39,010 nt of DNA from IMG/VR virus record IMGVR_UViG_3300030329_004483, positions 988-39,997 of that record, one strand, 5' to 3'. Shown here in pieces: positions 6,753 through 14,855 of this stretch. This DNA comes from a virus. Position 1 is the stretch's first letter, and every line of letters starts with the position of its first letter. The notes beneath the pieces are model-generated. The model made no database searches, was not told the DNA's origin, and was given only the letters and a program-made list of their open reading frames with translations. The position numbers and the translations under genes are program-made.

Positions 6753-8158
6753 CACATGTGGCGGCGAAAGCCGAAGCAATGGCCAGCCCGGCTTTGGCCG
6801 CCAGTTGGGCACTTAACGACTTTCAAATTGCGGCCCACGTCGAAGCGCTCGATGACTTTCTGTTGGACCTGTCAGACAGAAAGATCCGCCGTGGATTGGT
6901 ACACATGCCACCACGGCACGGAAAAACCACAATGTGCTCTCGGGTCTTCCCGCCGTGGTACTTAGGCTGGAATCCAGACCATAACGTGATGCTTTTCACC
7001 GGGACCGACACGATGGCCAGCCGGGCCGGACTCGGAGCCCGAAGCATCGGAGACAGAATTCTGCCGGGGCTGTTCAACCGGAAGATTCACCGGGACTACC
7101 CCGGCCGGTACCATTGGAAGATCGCCGGGACACGCCCGGACAGGGGCGAGATCATATGCAGTAGCCTCGGGGGTAGCCGGACGATGGGGGCCGGGGCGGA
7201 TCTGGTCGTGATAGATGATCAGTTCGGAAAGGTCGAGGAGGCGTTAAGCAATCCAGTCAGGGACAGACACGAACAGGCGTTTCTTGCCGACGTCATGACC
7301 CGACTATCCCCAGACGCGGTGGTTCTGATAGTCGAAACTCGATGGCACCGTGAGGACCTGATAGGTCTGTGTCAACGCGCAACTGACGAGGTTTGGCATG
7401 AGCTATGCTTTCCGGCGCTGGCAAAAGCAAACGACCCACTCGGAAGGAAAGAAGAAGAAGCGTTATGGCCGGAGCGATTCGACCAAGAAACACTACGGGC
7501 GATTCGTAAGAGGCAGGAAAGTAGAGGCTATCCGTGGATGTTCGAGGCGCTCTATCAGGGAGACCCTCCGGAGGTCCTTGATGTCGAGTGGCCGACTGAG
7601 TATTTCGACCATGATCAATTTTGGTTTGACGACTGGCCGGAGGGTCACGCGGTGGAGTTCCGCGTGGTCTCGCTGGACCCGTCAATCGGGCAAACAGACA
7701 AGAGCGATTATTCGGCTTTTGTGAAGCTCATCCTGACCACGGACAACACTGTTTGGGTCGATGCGGACATAGCGAGAAGGGACATAAGCCGGATAGTTGA
7801 GGACGGTATGGAGATGTGCCGCAACTTCCAGGCTCAGGCGCTAAGCGTCGAAACCAACGTATTCCAGGAGGCGCTCCGTCAGATTTTTCTCGATAAAACC
7901 AGGGGGATAGGGTGGATGATACCGGTGATTCCAGTTAATCAGTCCCGAAACAAGATCATGAGAATACGCGCAGGAATCACGCCGTACCTGCACGAGAGAA
8001 AGCTGAGGTTTCGGCGCAATAGCCCTGGCGTCAATCTTTTGCTAGAACAATTGAGGACATTCCCGAGCTGTAAGCACGACGACGGACCGGATGCGTTAGC
8101 GCAGGGGTTGCATGTACTCCAGGATTTTGCGCTAAACGGGGCCCCGATCACGCCATAG
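6749..8158 (+). CDS. terL: Terminase large subunit
   Basis: 469 residues. The ATPase domain shows Walker A PPRHGKTT (residues 54-61, K59), Walker B LVVIDD (152-157, D156/D157) and the coupling motif ETRWHRED (196-203). The C-terminal RNase H-fold nuclease begins around SLDPSIG (D310) with DKSDYSAF, and the acidic motif HDDGPDALAQG near residue 450 supplies later metal ligands. This is the usual motor that translocates DNA into the prohead and cuts concatemers. It starts by ATGA overlap with the small-subunit candidate and is followed by the MuF gene. Confidence 0.96.
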   Translation: MTHVAAKAEAMASPALAASWALNDFQIAAHVEALDDFLLDLSDRKIRRGLVHMPPRHGKTTMCSRVFPPWYLGWNPDHNVMLFTGTDTMASRAGLGARSIGDRILPGLFNRKIHRDYPGRYHWKIAGTRPDRGEIICSSLGGSRTMGAGADLVVIDDQFGKVEEALSNPVRDRHEQAFLADVMTRLSPDAVVLIVETRWHREDLIGLCQRATDEVWHELCFPALAKANDPLGRKEEEALWPERFDQETLRAIRKRQESRGYPWMFEALYQGDPPEVLDVEWPTEYFDHDQFWFDDWPEGHAVEFRVVSLDPSIGQTDKSDYSAFVKLILTTDNTVWVDADIARRDISRIVEDGMEMCRNFQAQALSVETNVFQEALRQIFLDKTRGIGWMIPVIPVNQSRNKIMRIRAGITPYLHERKLRFRRNSPGVNLLLEQLRTFPSCKHDDGPDALAQGLHVLQDFALNGAPITP

Positions 8159-8183
8159 CCGATCGACACCGAAAGGCCCAGAC

Positions 8184-11100
8184 ATGCCGAGCGAACGCGA
8201 GAAAATCGAGGCGCTATTCGGTCGCAGGATGCGTGGGGAGTCCGCCAAGCACGAAAAGGAATTGACTAGGCTTCTCGGTTCGCCTCCGGACGTCCGGAAC
8301 GTACCGCCGGAGTTCTGGGAGCAAGTGCGATCCGACCAGCAGGAGAGGCTCGCGTCTATCTTGGCCCTTATCTTCATGTCCAGCGCCAGGGCCGTCGGGA
8401 ATGTATCGGGACGGGATCGGGCAATCAATGGGTCGAGCTTTAGCGATCGCGCGGAGCAGTTCGCATCTGACCGCGCTGGGTTCATCGCGGAGAGGATGGC
8501 CCAGACGACTCAGAAGCACCTGGAGCGGAAAAGCCAAGAGTGGAGGAATCTGTCAAATCGAGGGGTGACTATACCCGCCAATGAAGTACATCAGGCGTCA
8601 CATATCGAATTCGGAGATGCCAGAATTCAGATGGTGGTCACGACAGAAACCACAAAGGCAACCACGGAAGGTAGCAGGGAAGGGGCATTCACTAGATTCG
8701 GAAGCGATACCCACCAAGTGTGGGCGTTGGGGCCCTGTCAGCACTGCACATTCTGCCCACTTGTGACCGGTACCGATATCGACTGTTGGGGATCCTTTGT
8801 CGATGGTCCGCCGGCACACCCGAATTGCTGTTGTCATATCAGGTTTGTGCCTAAAGGGTCCTTTGTTCGACAATGTCCGGACAGGCCGAATGTGATCAGG
8901 GCAGCACAGCAATCGAACATTTTCGGATTCATGGAATCTCGACTGGTCGAACACCTTCCCGGCGAGCATGAGCAAAAGAAGCATGGGCGCCGTGGTGGGT
9001 CGGCAAATCCGAAGGTGGTGGCATGGGCAGAGAAGAGGTTCGACAACCCGGAGCACGCGAAGGCGTTCGTCGAATGGTTCGGTGACTCGAAGGTGGTTGA
9101 TAAAAACGGTGATCCGTTGGTTGTTTATCACGGGACATACAGAGAGTTCGGAGAGTTTGACAATCCGGACGCCGAGGATCTGGCTGGCGGCTGGCACATG
9201 TTTTCGGAATCCCCAGAATATGCTGGAGAATTCGCGGTAGGTAAGGGAGGAAATATCATTCCATCTTATCTAAACGCCGAGAATCCTCTCGACCTAAGAG
9301 AGCTACCAGCTAGGCGGGGGGATGTGCGAAGAGAGCTATTGGCAACCCTTGAGGAAAAAGGGTTTGACATGGAAAAGCTCGGAAAGGTTATTCCTTATGA
9401 ACGCGATTTATTCCAACACATTCATCGGAAAGGAGCGAGGGCAGAATTGGTCCGCCAGATGAAAGAACGCGGCTTCGATTCCATTGTCATGCCCGACTCA
9501 AAGGCCACTGTTGTAGATAACAAAATGGAATACGTCGAATCATTAACGTGGGTTGTTTTGAATCCCACGCAAATCAAAAGCGCCACCGGCAACCGTGGGA
9601 CCTTTGACCCCGACAATCCTAAGATAACCGAGTCCCGACTGGTCGAGCACCTCCCCGGTGAGCACGAGCAAAAGAAGCACGGGCGCCGTGGGGGTGGCAT
9701 GGACGCGATAGCCAAGCGTTTAGGAATCACCGACCCTAAGAAGTTGGAGATCGCCGAGAAGAATGCTGAACTCCAAATCAAGGCGGAGACTGCGAGGATA
9801 GGCGGCGACAAGAAGGCCGAGTATGGTTTTCTTGACCAGGTTGACCTAGAGGACAGCAAGGTTGGAGAAGCGTCCCACCAAAGGATGGCCCAAATACTTG
9901 GTGAGCGGTTCGCCGATAAGATGGAACCTGGCGACCTAGGCAATCAGGGCCTAACTCTGGAAGAGAAAATCGCAAATAATGTCCTTACTTCCGGCGGTAC
10001 TCTTATATTCCAGAAAGCCGTTTGGGAGGGCATTAAAGATAAGCATTTCGACGGCAATGCGAACATCCTGGCCGACAATCCTAACCTTGATAAGTTCAGC
10101 GCAGCGGAGGTGAATATCCTCGCAGCGTTAGCCAGGGCTGGAGGCGATGACGCAAGCGCTAACAGCATCGCTATTGCGGTTGATAACCCACCTATGAGAA
10201 GGATAGCCGATAGGATGGAGAAGGGTAGGGCCGAAAATGCGAATTCGGCCAGTCGTCAATGGGCAAAGGATAAGCAGGGGATTATCAAATCCGAAGCTGG
10301 AAATCTCGGCTACCAGAGAATGGTGCATGAAGTGGCTGGCGGCGTTGTCGTTTATGACGACGGACAGGTGGCTGCTAACAATGGACAGCGAGCGGGCATG
10401 AAGATGGCTATATCTGCGGCGGTAGGTTCTGAGCTAGATAAGGCGGCTACGAATGGAGGATTCCGTGAAGAGGTTCATGCGGCCGCTGATTATCTTGATC
10501 GTGAAGGACTTATACAGGCACAGAATAGACGAATGGAGTCATCTCTCAGCTATGGACCCGAGAGTCCTGCGGCGGCGGAGGCGTTGGTGGCCCATATCAA
10601 CGATAGCTGGGCTAAGAGTTCAACGAACGGGAACGAGACCAGCATCGCCTTCCAGAAGACTATCGCCAAGAAGTTCGGTATGCAGGCGGAAGTTGGGGCG
10701 GTCAGTCCTGACGGTGACAGGCGTGCTGATGAACTGCTAGAGAAGCATGGAAAAGCGTTTGAAGGGGTGGTTGACGCCTACTACAAACGCACCCAGGACG
10801 AGCTACAGAGGCAAGGTGTCGAGTCTGTGGTCCTGTATCGGGGGATGCAGTTCGACCACGAGCCAAATTCTCGGGTGGATAGTGAATACAAAGAGGCTTT
10901 GGATTTACTGGAAAACCGAACAGCACTTCCCCAGAACGCGAAAAACTCGTGGGTGACGGACCAGAACATAGAAGGAAACCCAGTGTCGTCGTACTCAGCG
11001 CATTACGGTACGGCGGCTAAGTTCGGCAGTGATTCAACCAGGAGGTACAACATGCTGGTCGCTTCTCAGGTGAGTGCTAAAGATATATTTTGCACTTCGG

Positions 11101-11294
11101 TGACGGGGGCAGGGTGTCTGGCTGAGAATGAGGTTATGGTGTTGAGGCACCAACAGGATGCGAAGGTCATGACAATAGTGAATACAGAGCGACATGTAAA
11201 ACGCGCCGGTAGTGTAGTTGACGTTTCCCTGGGTCAGGATTTGCCGTCACAAAGTGAATTCTGGAGAGTAGTTGAAAACTCGGAAGACATATGA
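8184..11294 (+). CDS. MuF head-morphogenesis protein fused to two ADP-ribosyltransferase-like modules
   Basis: 1036 residues. Residues 1-~235 are an SPP1 gp7/Mu F-type minor head protein with its cysteine cluster C185, C188, C191 and HPNCCC (H212, C215-C217). A linker (251-272) leads to an ART-PolyVal-like module: WFGDSKVV, VVYHGT (313-318, H316), and the closing motif QIKSATGNRGTFDPDN. A second copy of the linker (483-504) precedes a mostly helical region I do not recognise (~505-860). A C-terminal module follows with LYRG (R886), SSYS (935-938) and ENE (E981/E983), the R-S-ExE signature of arginine-type ADP-ribosyltransferases. MuF proteins sit inside the head at the portal vertex, so fused modules could be ejected into the host with DNA. 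That role is inference. Its stop overlaps the next gene. Confidence 0.9.
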   Translation: MPSEREKIEALFGRRMRGESAKHEKELTRLLGSPPDVRNVPPEFWEQVRSDQQERLASILALIFMSSARAVGNVSGRDRAINGSSFSDRAEQFASDRAGFIAERMAQTTQKHLERKSQEWRNLSNRGVTIPANEVHQASHIEFGDARIQMVVTTETTKATTEGSREGAFTRFGSDTHQVWALGPCQHCTFCPLVTGTDIDCWGSFVDGPPAHPNCCCHIRFVPKGSFVRQCPDRPNVIRAAQQSNIFGFMESRLVEHLPGEHEQKKHGRRGGSANPKVVAWAEKRFDNPEHAKAFVEWFGDSKVVDKNGDPLVVYHGTYREFGEFDNPDAEDLAGGWHMFSESPEYAGEFAVGKGGNIIPSYLNAENPLDLRELPARRGDVRRELLATLEEKGFDMEKLGKVIPYERDLFQHIHRKGARAELVRQMKERGFDSIVMPDSKATVVDNKMEYVESLTWVVLNPTQIKSATGNRGTFDPDNPKITESRLVEHLPGEHEQKKHGRRGGGMDAIAKRLGITDPKKLEIAEKNAELQIKAETARIGGDKKAEYGFLDQVDLEDSKVGEASHQRMAQILGERFADKMEPGDLGNQGLTLEEKIANNVLTSGGTLIFQKAVWEGIKDKHFDGNANILADNPNLDKFSAAEVNILAALARAGGDDASANSIAIAVDNPPMRRIADRMEKGRAENANSASRQWAKDKQGIIKSEAGNLGYQRMVHEVAGGVVVYDDGQVAANNGQRAGMKMAISAAVGSELDKAATNGGFREEVHAAADYLDREGLIQAQNRRMESSLSYGPESPAAAEALVAHINDSWAKSSTNGNETSIAFQKTIAKKFGMQAEVGAVSPDGDRRADELLEKHGKAFEGVVDAYYKRTQDELQRQGVESVVLYRGMQFDHEPNSRVDSEYKEALDLLENRTALPQNAKNSWVTDQNIEGNPVSSYSAHYGTAAKFGSDSTRRYNMLVASQVSAKDIFCTSVTGAGCLAENEVMVLRHQQDAKVMTIVNTERHVKRAGSVVDVSLGQDLPSQSEFWRVVENSEDI
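8934..8999 (+). repeat. ESRLVEH linker, copy 1
   Basis: Encodes 22 residues, ESRLVEHLPGEHEQ then KKHGRRGG, between the MuF domain and the first ADP-ribosyltransferase-like module. Four further copies or variants lie at 9630, 11378, 12059 and 12995, and a stub of it ends the second gene (13559-13579). Copies differ mostly at third codon positions or by conservative changes, so the protein sequence is under constraint. Confidence 0.85.
9630..9695 (+). repeat. ESRLVEH linker, copy 2
   Basis: Protein-identical to copy 1 over the 22 linker residues, with synonymous differences at DNA level. It follows the module-closing motif KSATGNRGTFDPDNPKIT and opens the unrecognised helical region before the C-terminal R-S-ExE module. 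Confidence 0.85.
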
Positions 11295-13582
11295 AAGTAG
11301 ACATTGACCTACTGAATGCCGACTGGACGAAGCAGACTCCGGACACTATGGAGCACTTGCGGCGTAAGGCGATCACCGAGTCGCACTTTCGCGAGCACGA
11401 CGACCACGATCAGAAGGATCATGGTAATTGGGCGAGAGGCATAGCAAGCAAGGGCAGCGAAAAAAAGACAGGGGACTATGCGCTAGATGACGATGTGCCG
11501 GTCGAGCCGGGCACCGCCCCCATTCCCGAGGGGCACATAAGATTCTTTCACTACTCAACCGTGCGTGATTGGATATCTGATGAGGTTCCGCTAGAAGAAC
11601 ACTACCACGGACATGCGGAGTCATTGCGAGAGCAGGGCATTTTAATGTCCTCCGCGCGAGGCGAACGATTCGGAGAACCAAACCAAATATGGGCAAGGAG
11701 GCGAGTCCCCGAAGGTATAGATGAAAAGATTCATGTAGAATTCTCTTTGTCTCACGACGACCCGCGAATAGGTGGAACCATAAAAAGAAAAACCGGAACC
11801 ATACAGGATGCCCAGAATTCGCGCGAGGACGCGACATTTACCGGAGATATAACTCCCGACGATATAGTGGCAGTACATGAACCGTGGCATTTTCGATTTC
11901 GGGAAGATTATGGCGGCGATTCATACGCAATCAAGCGAGCCGGTGAGGGAAAATACGATTTCATCCTAGATCCCCAGAAAAAAGACGACAGCGAACTAAA
12001 CATAGAACAAGCTGCGCTACGTCGTGCAAAAATGGTTTACGACGAGCGGCAGATAACCGAGTCCCGACTGGTCGAACACCAACCCGGCGGACACGACCAG
12101 GACAAGCATGGTAGGCGGGGTGGGTCGTCGTCCGAGAAAGGCAAGGGCGAATCGAAGGCCGGCAAGCAGACCGAGACCCCGGAGTTCAAGAAGTGGTTTG
12201 GCAATTCAAAGGTAGTGGATGACGATGGCGAGCCGCTGGTGGTTTATCACGGGACCATGAAGGAATTTGAAGAATTCGACCCTGAGAAGGCGGGCGGGAA
12301 ATTCGGGACAATGGACCAAATGCTTGGGCCGCATTTTTCCGCTGATCCTAATACGGCGTCGGCATTCACGTTTGATAAGAGAAAGGGATGGGTCAGTCCA
12401 AGGTTGGACAACTCCGAAGGTGGCAACATTATGCCAGTGTATCTATCGGTAGATAAGTTGCGCCCTATCAATCAAACAGTTGACGGGAAGACGGTCACAG
12501 ATTCCGTTGCAATCCATGCCGACATTATTGACGTCGCAATGTCAACCGACAAAGTCCTGTTCTCAACCTGGGCGTCTAAGTCAAGGGGCATCGAACCGGA
12601 AGAATCGGGAAAGATATTCGACAACCTATCTGCCGGGAAAAGCATTTCAGGGTCAGAGTTCTCGTCTGTTGCGCACTTCGACCTAGATTCTTCTAGGGGC
12701 TTGGCCAGAACAGCAGTCGGGGCATACGTTGAGAACTTTGATAACGGATTGACAATGCTCGGACAAGACGGCAAGCGTAACGTCGTGCGAAGCTACAAGA
12801 AAGAAATGGCGGCGCAGGGGTACGGCGGAATCAAATACATCAATACGGCCCCAATGGAAACAAAGTACGCACCTGGGGCAGTTAAAGACGTTTCAGCCTA
12901 CATTGTTTTTGATAAAGGCGGGGAATACGGCGCTAGGATCAAGTCCGCCACCGGCAACAAAGGCGCGTTCGACCCCGATAATCCTAAGATAACCGAGTCG
13001 CACTTTCGCGAGCACCTTCCCGGTGAGCACGAGCAGGACAAGCATGGCAACCGATCGGGCAAGCAGACCGAAACGCCAGAGTTCAAGAAGTGGTTTGGCA
13101 ATTCAAAGGTAGTGGATGACGATGGCGAGCCGCTGGTGGTGTTCAAGGGAATGCTCACAAAGGATTGGAGAAGCGGAAAGGAAATAACGTCGTTCGATTC
13201 TCCTAATGGCCCTTGGGCGGGATTCTTTACATCGAGTCCAGAGGTTGCCTCTGGTTTTGCTGATGCTTTTGGCACAATGGGAGAAGCCGCCGTTTATCCG
13301 GTGTATATCTCCATGACAAACCCTCTAGTGATAGACGCAAAAGGAAAACACGCCAAAGAGTTTATGTTCGACAACACCGTTTTTGGAAAAGATCCAGAAA
13401 ACCCAACAGCCGCGTCAGCATTCGGGCAAGGGTACGACGGAGTGATAATAAAAAACACTTCGGACGAGGGTGATGTTTATGTTCCAAAGGACCCCCCCCA
13501 AATCAAATCCGCAACCGGCAACACCGGCACCTTTGACCCGGACAATCCCAACATCACCGAATCGAATAATCGTCGGGTCTGA
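11291..13582 (+). CDS. Multi-module ADP-ribosyltransferase-like protein
   Basis: 763 residues, starting by ATGA overlap with the MuF gene. A linker variant (ESHFREH, from residue 30) precedes a first module (~80-250; RFFHYST, HVEFSLSHDD) that I judge only ADP-ribosyltransferase-like. Linker copy 4 (257-278) precedes an ART-PolyVal-like module with FKKWFGNSKVV, VVYHGT (H320) and QGYGGIKYIN, closed by IKSATGNKGAFDPDN. Linker copy 5 (569-590) precedes a shorter module in which VVYHGT is replaced by VVFKGM (K619). It too closes with QIKSATGNTGTFDPDN and a linker stub, ITESNNRRV. Such modules belong to phage polyvalent proteins thought to be injected with the genome. There is no head-binding domain of its own, so packaging would depend on the linkers or on the MuF partner. 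Confidence 0.85.
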   Translation: MKVDIDLLNADWTKQTPDTMEHLRRKAITESHFREHDDHDQKDHGNWARGIASKGSEKKTGDYALDDDVPVEPGTAPIPEGHIRFFHYSTVRDWISDEVPLEEHYHGHAESLREQGILMSSARGERFGEPNQIWARRRVPEGIDEKIHVEFSLSHDDPRIGGTIKRKTGTIQDAQNSREDATFTGDITPDDIVAVHEPWHFRFREDYGGDSYAIKRAGEGKYDFILDPQKKDDSELNIEQAALRRAKMVYDERQITESRLVEHQPGGHDQDKHGRRGGSSSEKGKGESKAGKQTETPEFKKWFGNSKVVDDDGEPLVVYHGTMKEFEEFDPEKAGGKFGTMDQMLGPHFSADPNTASAFTFDKRKGWVSPRLDNSEGGNIMPVYLSVDKLRPINQTVDGKTVTDSVAIHADIIDVAMSTDKVLFSTWASKSRGIEPEESGKIFDNLSAGKSISGSEFSSVAHFDLDSSRGLARTAVGAYVENFDNGLTMLGQDGKRNVVRSYKKEMAAQGYGGIKYINTAPMETKYAPGAVKDVSAYIVFDKGGEYGARIKSATGNKGAFDPDNPKITESHFREHLPGEHEQDKHGNRSGKQTETPEFKKWFGNSKVVDDDGEPLVVFKGMLTKDWRSGKEITSFDSPNGPWAGFFTSSPEVASGFADAFGTMGEAAVYPVYISMTNPLVIDAKGKHAKEFMFDNTVFGKDPENPTAASAFGQGYDGVIIKNTSDEGDVYVPKDPPQIKSATGNTGTFDPDNPNITESNNRRV
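11378..11440 (+). repeat. Linker variant ESHFREH, copy 3
   Basis: Encodes ESHFREHDDHDQKDHGNWAR plus Gly near the N-terminus of the second multi-module protein. It keeps the ES..REH start and the HDQKxHG core of the other copies. Confidence 0.75.
12059..12124 (+). repeat. ESRLVEH linker, copy 4
   Basis: Encodes ESRLVEHQPGGHDQ then DKHGRRGG between the first and second modules of the second protein; closest to copies 1 and 2. Confidence 0.8.
12183..12243 (+). repeat. 61-bp perfect direct repeat, left copy
   Basis: Identical to 13080-13140, 897 bases (299 codons) apart and in the same frame. It encodes the start of the ART-PolyVal-like module (EFKKWFGNSKVV through the glycine- and acid-rich turn to PLVV). 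Identity stops at the codon before YHGT/FKGM. Confidence 0.92.
12995..13060 (+). repeat. Linker variant ESHFREH, copy 5
   Basis: Encodes ESHFREHLPGEHEQ then DKHGNRSG. Its first half matches copy 3 and its second half matches copies 1 and 2, so it looks like a chimera of the two linker types. Confidence 0.8.
13080..13140 (+). repeat. 61-bp perfect direct repeat, right copy
   Basis: Identical to 12183-12243. The lack of even synonymous differences, in contrast to the linkers, indicates a recent duplication or gene conversion between modules. Confidence 0.92.
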
Positions 13583-13623
13583 TGAATCTTGCCAATTAGG
13601 GCCGCAATTGCTAAATAGTCCAC

Positions 13624-14844
13624 ATGGCCTGGACCACAGCGACAAATCGAATACTACAGTGGACCTTTGAGATGTTTGGTCAAGGCCGGTCGGATGCTAA
13701 TTCCTGCCGAGCCGGGGACTACGATTTTTATCTGGTCGCGCTCATCGAAGGACGAGACGACACCGGAGCCCTAGCGGCGCTCGATATCAGCGGAGTATCG
13801 GGTGCCGGTGGAAGTATGGCGGTGGTCCTAATCAGCCCGGAGGGGACGAGGTACACCAAGACGCTGAGCCTCCGAAGTGGTGGCACGGATGGACTGGCGC
13901 ACTACTTGGTCGCTAGCGGTGACTTGGAGGAGGTAGGTCGCTGGGAAATCTACGCCGAAATAGATTGGGACGGCAGTAGCAAGACGACCAGCCAAATGGG
14001 AAGTCTCCACGTAGAAGGGGCCGGCTATCGGGGCCCCGAAAAAAAAAATGACTTAGCGTTCCACGCTCCCGATTTCAATATCAACGTCGCCAGGGGGGTG
14101 GTACGGGGTCACTCGGCGGTGACAAGGTACGGGCGGAACGAGGACATAGATTCGGGCGACGGAAATACCGCCGACGTATGGTCAACGGGAGGCACGCGGG
14201 CATACCTATCAAGCGCCGAAACCATGTCCATCGTAAGCTCATCGGCAAACGACGACGGAGCACCTGCCGGAACTGGGGCGCATGAAGTACACATCGAGGG
14301 CCTAAACTCATCATTCAATGAGATTGACGAAGTTGTCACGCTAAACGGAACCGGGGCTGTGACGACTAGCCACTCATATCTCCGAGTAGATCGGGCATAC
14401 GTGGGATCTGTCGGGTCCGGCGGCGTAAACGCCGGAGCGATAACAATAGACCCCAGCAGTTCCGGGAGCGGCAGCAGACAAGGGACGATCGAAGCGGAAT
14501 ACGGAGAGACGCAAATATCTCACTACACGATCCCCAACGGAAAATACGGGTTCGTGACGATGTGCCAAGTCGGGGCCGGGCATACATCCGGAAATATAAC
14601 GAGGACCCTTAGGTTTCGGATGTTCACGCGCGAGCAAGGGGAGTCTTGGAGGATCAGGCGCGGGGCGTCGATCACCATGCACGGGGCATCAGTTACACCA
14701 GACATCGCGGTTTACATACCGGACAGGCTCGACCCTAAAACCGATATTCGCTGGACTGCCAGAAGCACAGCCAGCGACACTATCGCATACGTCACGTACA
14801 ACCTCATATTAGTAGATGCTGACCTCGTAAATGATGACACATAG
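13624..14844 (+). CDS. Virion structural protein with BppU-like N-terminal domain
   Basis: 406 residues from ATG 13624; the ribosome binding site is poor here, and an internal ATG at 13672 is no better. Residues ~28-135 look like a BppU/tail-fibre N-terminal beta domain (DYDFYLVALIEG ... GRWEIYAEIDWDG). Residues ~165-285 resemble a module I recall from phage structural proteins: NEDIDSG, IVSSSANDD, then a segment like IEGLNSSFNEIDEVVTLNGT, then YLRVDRAYVGSVGSGGVNAG. It lies between the ADP-ribosyltransferase array and the portal, an odd place for a fibre-type protein; a head fibre is possible. Confidence 0.72.
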   Translation: MAWTTATNRILQWTFEMFGQGRSDANSCRAGDYDFYLVALIEGRDDTGALAALDISGVSGAGGSMAVVLISPEGTRYTKTLSLRSGGTDGLAHYLVASGDLEEVGRWEIYAEIDWDGSSKTTSQMGSLHVEGAGYRGPEKKNDLAFHAPDFNINVARGVVRGHSAVTRYGRNEDIDSGDGNTADVWSTGGTRAYLSSAETMSIVSSSANDDGAPAGTGAHEVHIEGLNSSFNEIDEVVTLNGTGAVTTSHSYLRVDRAYVGSVGSGGVNAGAITIDPSSSGSGSRQGTIEAEYGETQISHYTIPNGKYGFVTMCQVGAGHTSGNITRTLRFRMFTREQGESWRIRRGASITMHGASVTPDIAVYIPDRLDPKTDIRWTARSTASDTIAYVTYNLILVDADLVNDDT

Positions 14845-14855
14845 CGGAGAATGAC

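Noticed and set aside
6254-6838. 194-codon open frame on the minus strand opposite the terminase small subunit
   Set aside because: It has no suitable ribosome binding site, lies opposite two well-supported genes and is Ser/Arg/Pro-rich as expected for an antisense shadow.
13583-13623. CAATT...AATTG inverted repeat between 13582 and 13624
   Set aside because: The stem is only 5 bp and AT-rich, with no T tract; it could be chance.
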